A stretch of DNA of 8,698 bases, taken from contig CAKOFP010000344.1 of assembly GCA_933226995.1 (NCBI GenBank), positions 1 through 8,698 on the forward strand, written 5' to 3'. The notes beneath the pieces are model-generated. The model was not told the DNA's origin. It ran no database searches and worked only from the letters and a program-made list of their open reading frames with translations. Made by a program: the position numbers and the translations under genes. Shown here one piece after another: positions 5,862 through 8,698 of this stretch (position 1 is its first letter; the number at the start of each line of letters is the position of its first letter). This DNA is from Candidatus Nitrosopolaris rasttigaisensis (lineage in GTDB: Archaea; Thermoproteota; Nitrososphaeria; Nitrososphaerales; Nitrososphaeraceae).

Positions 5862-6200
5862 ATGACACGCACAGAAAAAACGACAACATCAAAAAGGATA
5901 ACAAAAGAAGAAAAAAAACTATTACAGAAGAAAACTAATCGAGAAAGGTTAACTCTAGCAATAGGTACACTTGAAAACATTCAGACTAATTATTCTTATA
6001 AAGTCAATAGAAATTCGAAAAGGCTCATACATGAATTACTCGATCTGTTGAAACATGAAGATCAAAATATTAGTTTGTCTATCAGAGCGGCAAACGCTAT
6101 TAGTGTATTAGACAGCATGAGTCAAGATAGAAGAATCGAATCACATATTAGAACAATGCTGTGGCAGGTCGTCTCAAATCTTGAAGGAATAAGAGAATAA
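5862..6200 (+). CDS. UPF0147 family protein, 112 aa
   Basis: The C-terminal 65 residues carry the pattern of UPF0147, an archaeal family of small helical proteins of unknown function. SLSIRAANAISVLDSMSQD (71-89) and HIRTMLWQVVSNLEGI (95-110) correspond to the family's conserved LAVRAATAISILDEISxD and TRTxIWNxVSxLE blocks. Family members are usually about 80-95 aa; here the first 30 residues are an added Lys/Thr/Arg-rich, probably disordered, N-terminal extension. The region before the conserved blocks (30-60) fits the first helices. There is no signal peptide, so it should be cytoplasmic. It is single-gene by spacing: 141 bases after TetR and converging on the minus-strand run. Such genes are generally part of the archaeal core, so this and TetR mark the more conserved part of the window. 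Confidence 0.8.
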   Translation: MTRTEKTTTSKRITKEEKKLLQKKTNRERLTLAIGTLENIQTNYSYKVNRNSKRLIHELLDLLKHEDQNISLSIRAANAISVLDSMSQDRRIESHIRTMLWQVVSNLEGIRE

Positions 6201-6260
6201 TATTTCATGACGAATCCAAAATCGCAGTTCGATTCTACTTGCATGGTTCTGCAACTTTTT

Positions 6261-6518
6261 TCATGTTTTACCGGTATTTTTTAGTGCTACACAATGATCA
6301 TAAGCTTGTTTAATCAATTGCTTTGTGCTCTCAACATGGTCTTTTGTTTCTAATGTACTTGAAACCCATCCAAGCTGTGGCGCATAATGATGTTCAAGGG
6401 CCTTTCCTGTACCCAGCGCTTCTTCTTGCTTCGACTTTGGGAGTCTAATATCTATATGTCGTGCTCCATGAAAATGGGCAAAATTTCTAAAGCCGTAGAA
6501 GTAAGCCTCTTGGCTCAT
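6261..6518 (-). CDS. Luciferase-domain (DUF5519-like) small protein, possibly N-terminally short
   Basis: The 85 residues contain NFAHFHGARHIDIRLP (12-27), HHYAPQLGWVSSTL (43-56) and a final helix with Ala/Tyr (KQAYDH, 70-75). This pattern of an FAHFH strand, a DIRL strand and a GWVS strand fits the small luciferase/DUF5519 domain. That name refers to a similarity to plant/fungal-type domains; no light reaction is implied and the biochemical role is unknown. The ATG at 6518 is 35 bases after the hydrolase stop, so the two are probably cotranscribed. The frame stays open for 36 codons above this ATG, into the hydrolase 3' end, with coding-like content (EEIRSFVKSLPAAERKPDP) but no usual start codon. 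The annotated start may therefore miss part of the original protein. Confidence 0.55.
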   Translation of the reverse strand: MSQEAYFYGFRNFAHFHGARHIDIRLPKSKQEEALGTGKALEHHYAPQLGWVSSTLETKDHVESTKQLIKQAYDHCVALKNTGKT

Positions 6519-6553
6519 AGGGTCTGGTTTGCGTTCTGCGGCGGGTAATGATT

Positions 6554-7585
6554 TTACGAAACTTCTAATCTCTTCTTGCAGATCTTTGATTCCCAGGCCC
6601 CGGGGTCTCGATATCGTACATCTTTTTCATCTAACAATTTTAGCTCCCACACCTGTTCTTGAAGACTTTGCCACCAAGACCATATTGCAGATTTTATCTC
6701 ATCTGGTGCTTCCCCTGGAGTAAAATGTCCTGCGCCTTTTATGATAATCGATCTGCTTAGTGGAAAAAATTGTTCGAACCGGGTCATGAATCCAGCCTCG
6801 AATGTGGGGTCTGCGTCACCGAATATAAGGAGTACTGGAAGAACTCTGAGATGTGCTAGTCCTTGTTTCACCTCAGTTAAGTAACCATCACTACGACCAA
6901 TACTTCTAAATAGATTGTGAATGGAATGCCTCCTGTATAGTTTAGCGAATGGGCCTCGGTACGCTGCCTTCTCCTCTTGTGATAGACTCCTACGTTTAAT
7001 TCCCTTCAAGAAGCTACGAAGTAGGAGATTTGTGTCAACGATTACAGAACCGAAGGGAGAACCTATTATCTTGACCATTCGTTCTAGCTTCGGATAGTTA
7101 TACTCTTTCAAAGGCCAGCCGAAAGTGTCTGCTATTATCAGTGCGCGGACTCGTTCAGGTTGTTTGCCTGCCACACCCAGACCAATTGGGCCTCCGATAT
7201 CATGAACCATCATGGTTACTTCATTCAACTCTAACGCTTGAATGAGTAGGCTGACGATCTCTGAATGCTCCTTTAAAGTATGGATGAAGCCATCTGATGC
7301 CTTAGAGAGGCCAAACCCAGGATAATCCAAAGCTATGCAGCGGAAGTTATCTTGTAGGTTCTTGATCATATTGCGATAAATAAACGACCAGGTAGGAATA
7401 GAATGGAGAAAGAGGAGCACAGGTCCACTTCCTTCATCAATATAATGTACTTGCGATCCGGCTAATTCAATATAGCGGCTTTTAAATGGGTAAAGACTCT
7501 CACTAATCCAGTCTGGACGTTTAGTGTAATTCGCATTAAGCTGTTCATCCCTTGTCAGCTTTTGTTTTGGTATATCTTTGTTCAT
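6554..7585 (-). CDS. Alpha/beta hydrolase, haloalkane-dehalogenase-like, altered halide site
   Basis: The 343-aa protein has the fold and order of haloalkane dehalogenases and epoxide hydrolases: oxyanion-loop motif HSIPTW (61-66), DYPGFGLS (87-94), nucleophile elbow HDIGG (128-132, Asp129 as nucleophile), a cap domain of about 155-230, an acid in FGDADP (255-260), and His287 in GAGHFTP. In true dehalogenases the loop is HGNPTSS/HGNPTW and the elbow HDWGG; that Asn and Trp hold the leaving halide. Here they are Ile63 and Ile130, so halide binding is probably lost. An Asp nucleophile still allows an ester-intermediate hydrolysis, for example of an epoxide, but the substrate is unknown. No signal peptide. 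The ATG lies 22 bases after the VOC stop, so they form an operon. The last about 33 residues, charged and beyond the usual end, may be a frameshifted tail. Confidence 0.8.
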   Translation of the reverse strand: MNKDIPKQKLTRDEQLNANYTKRPDWISESLYPFKSRYIELAGSQVHYIDEGSGPVLLFLHSIPTWSFIYRNMIKNLQDNFRCIALDYPGFGLSKASDGFIHTLKEHSEIVSLLIQALELNEVTMMVHDIGGPIGLGVAGKQPERVRALIIADTFGWPLKEYNYPKLERMVKIIGSPFGSVIVDTNLLLRSFLKGIKRRSLSQEEKAAYRGPFAKLYRRHSIHNLFRSIGRSDGYLTEVKQGLAHLRVLPVLLIFGDADPTFEAGFMTRFEQFFPLSRSIIIKGAGHFTPGEAPDEIKSAIWSWWQSLQEQVWELKLLDEKDVRYRDPGAWESKICKKRLEVS

Positions 7586-7607
7586 CTTTACAAGGCCTCG
7601 ATACCTT

Positions 7608-8081
7608 TCAGTCCACGGTTATTTGCCCGACCTCGATGATATAGCCGTCAGGGTCACGCATGTAGCAGCGAATCTCGAAACCATGGTCCTTTGGCTCGGT
7701 GAGAAATTCGGCCCCTCTCTTTCGCCACTCCTCGTAACAGGACCGAATGTCCGCCACACGAATATTCATGAAGCTGCTGAACTCATTCGGGTTCTGAGGT
7801 GTGTGGAGAGTCACAGTTGGTTTATCGTCAGTTGGGCCGCCACCTAAGTTTAAAATCAACCAGCTGTTAGCAATTTGGATGATAGTGGGTTCGCCTTCGC
7901 GGACAACGTTCCCTCCGAGAATTCGAAGATAAAACTCTGAAGATCGTTTTACATCCGCTACAGTCAGGAAGTGTGTGAGGATAAAACCTTCTTTGGGAGG
8001 GTATTGATAGTCTCCTCTTTTGATCGTGGTCACGTCTTCTTCTTTCTTGGCGTTAGTAGTATCATGATTCAAGGTTGTCAT
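7608..8081 (-). CDS. VOC-fold (glyoxalase/dioxygenase superfamily) protein, 157 aa
   Basis: Residues 35-156 form a vicinal-oxygen-chelate domain of two beta-alpha-beta-beta-beta modules. It opens with ILTHFLTVADVKRSSEFY (34-51), where the His could be a metal ligand, and closes with MRDPDGYIIEVGQ (141-153), whose Glu is the usual last ligand. The family includes glyoxalase I, extradiol dioxygenases and fosfomycin or bleomycin resistance proteins; these motifs do not choose among them. The first 30 residues are a polar, probably disordered lead. The ATG at 8081 is used. The frame opens back to a TTG at 8150, but that segment reads, in another frame, as the end of the upstream dehalogenase, so it should not be added. 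The ATG overlaps the dehalogenase remnant by about 20 bases, which is normal operon packing. Its GC content looks higher than its neighbours', consistent with transfer. Confidence 0.75.
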   Translation of the reverse strand: MTTLNHDTTNAKKEEDVTTIKRGDYQYPPKEGFILTHFLTVADVKRSSEFYLRILGGNVVREGEPTIIQIANSWLILNLGGGPTDDKPTVTLHTPQNPNEFSSFMNIRVADIRSCYEEWRKRGAEFLTEPKDHGFEIRCYMRDPDGYIIEVGQITVD

Positions 8082-8698
8082 ACCATTTTGATGTCTCCAA
8101 ACCAATAGTATGCGGATTATCTTCTTGTAAGAAATGGATTCCCTCTCCAATATTAACTGTTTTCAAATTGCTTAGTTTTTCTAGACACCAGGGATTTCAT
8201 TTGGCCATCTCCATACAGGTTTTCTATATTCTGGCTTTGTAAATGGTTCTCTGTAATGTCTCATCTCTTGTTCAGTAAGTTGTCTAACAGTTCCACTCTT
8301 CCCAAGTATCTCTTCAACAAAAAAGTTTTGATTTACAATCATATCCCATCCAACATCGGGGGTTCTAAAGGCCTGAAAGATTTTCCTACCCTCAGCAGGG
8401 AACATATCCCAGCTTCCAATAGGCAGTAAAATGGCCTCCATGAATACAATTCCTTTAATATTATTCTCGTTTCTCATTGCATAATGAAATCCTAATCCGG
8501 AACCCCAATCGTGTATGACAAGAGTTATGTCCTCTAGGTTCATCTTCTCAATGAATCCTTCTATATATTTCACATGGTCAAAGAACTTATATTCAATATC
8601 TGGTTTGTCAGATTTGCCCATACCAATCATGTCAGGAGCAATGCATCTTCCTTTGCTTGTTAGATATGGAATTATGTTTCTCCATAGATATGAGGAAG
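8062..8698 (-). pseudogene. dhaA: Haloalkane dehalogenase (HLD-II, DhaA-like), internally deleted; 5' end beyond the window
   Basis: The frame enters at 8698 with SSYLWRNIIPYL, which matches the part of DhaA-type dehalogenases just after HGNPT, so only about 44 N-terminal residues lie outside. Next come IAPDMIGMGKSDKPD, the nucleophile elbow VIHDWGSGLGF (Asp then halide-binding Trp), FMEA (Glu as the likely catalytic acid), and cap-domain blocks such as FQAFRTPDVG and EMRHYREPF. The frame stops at 8181 right after PNEIPGV. The catalytic His and last strands are absent from it, but from about 8187 down to a TGA at 8062-8064, in a shifted frame, one reads EKLSNLKTVNIGEGIHFLQ and then EDNPHTIGLETSKWYDNLES, which is the normal HLD-II C-terminus with its catalytic His. 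About 40-45 codons are missing between the two, out of frame, so the enzyme as encoded should be inactive. Confidence 0.8.

Noticed and set aside
8082..8150. N-terminal extension of the VOC protein from a TTG at 8150
   Set aside because: The same bases read in another frame as the C-terminus of the haloalkane dehalogenase, so the ATG at 8081 is the better start.

Overview
The window looks archaeal, and most likely comes from a soil ammonia-oxidising thaumarchaeon of the Nitrososphaeraceae / Nitrosocosmicus type. The supports are: a UPF0147 gene, a family confined to archaea; a fragment with the zinc ribbon of transcription factor B (TFB); TATA-box promoters 25-35 bases before starts; several small CxxC proteins of a kind I associate with that group; and AT-rich DNA with loose gene spacing. 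The lineage call is inference from protein character, not from a marker gene.

Layout. Positions 1-3700 hold small cysteine-rich genes and debris. There is a 141-aa protein with two Cys/His clusters (+), a TFB zinc ribbon cut off before its cyclin repeats (+), and a decayed gene on the minus strand (895-1440) with three in-frame stops but one unbroken frame. A Cys-rich fragment (+), a mostly empty stretch with two doubtful tiny ORFs, a secreted PKD-domain protein (-) and an 87-aa zinc-ribbon protein (+) follow.

Positions 3700-6200 hold a short nucleotide-sugar dehydrogenase (-) with an Asn-rich insert and no visible C-terminal UDP-binding domain. A TetR regulator (+) diverges from it, and a perfect TetR-type palindrome lies in the gap between them. 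The UPF0147 gene (+) follows.

Positions 6260-8698 are all on the minus strand and form an accessory, operon-like run. In transcription order they are: a haloalkane dehalogenase (HLD-II, DhaA-like) entering from the right edge, a VOC-fold protein, a second haloalkane-dehalogenase-like alpha/beta hydrolase, and a small luciferase-domain (DUF5519-like) protein. The first dehalogenase is broken. Its frame stops after the cap domain, but its true C-terminus, with the catalytic His motif, is still readable in another frame just downstream and runs into the VOC start. About 40-45 codons have been lost out of frame. The second hydrolase keeps the Asp nucleophile but has lost both usual halide-binding residues, so the run may have moved from dehalogenation to another hydrolysis, or be decaying.

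The strongest observations are the broken dehalogenase, the altered active site of its neighbour, the palindromic operator, and the minus-strand pseudogene. I see no tRNA, rRNA, CRISPR array or intact mobile element.
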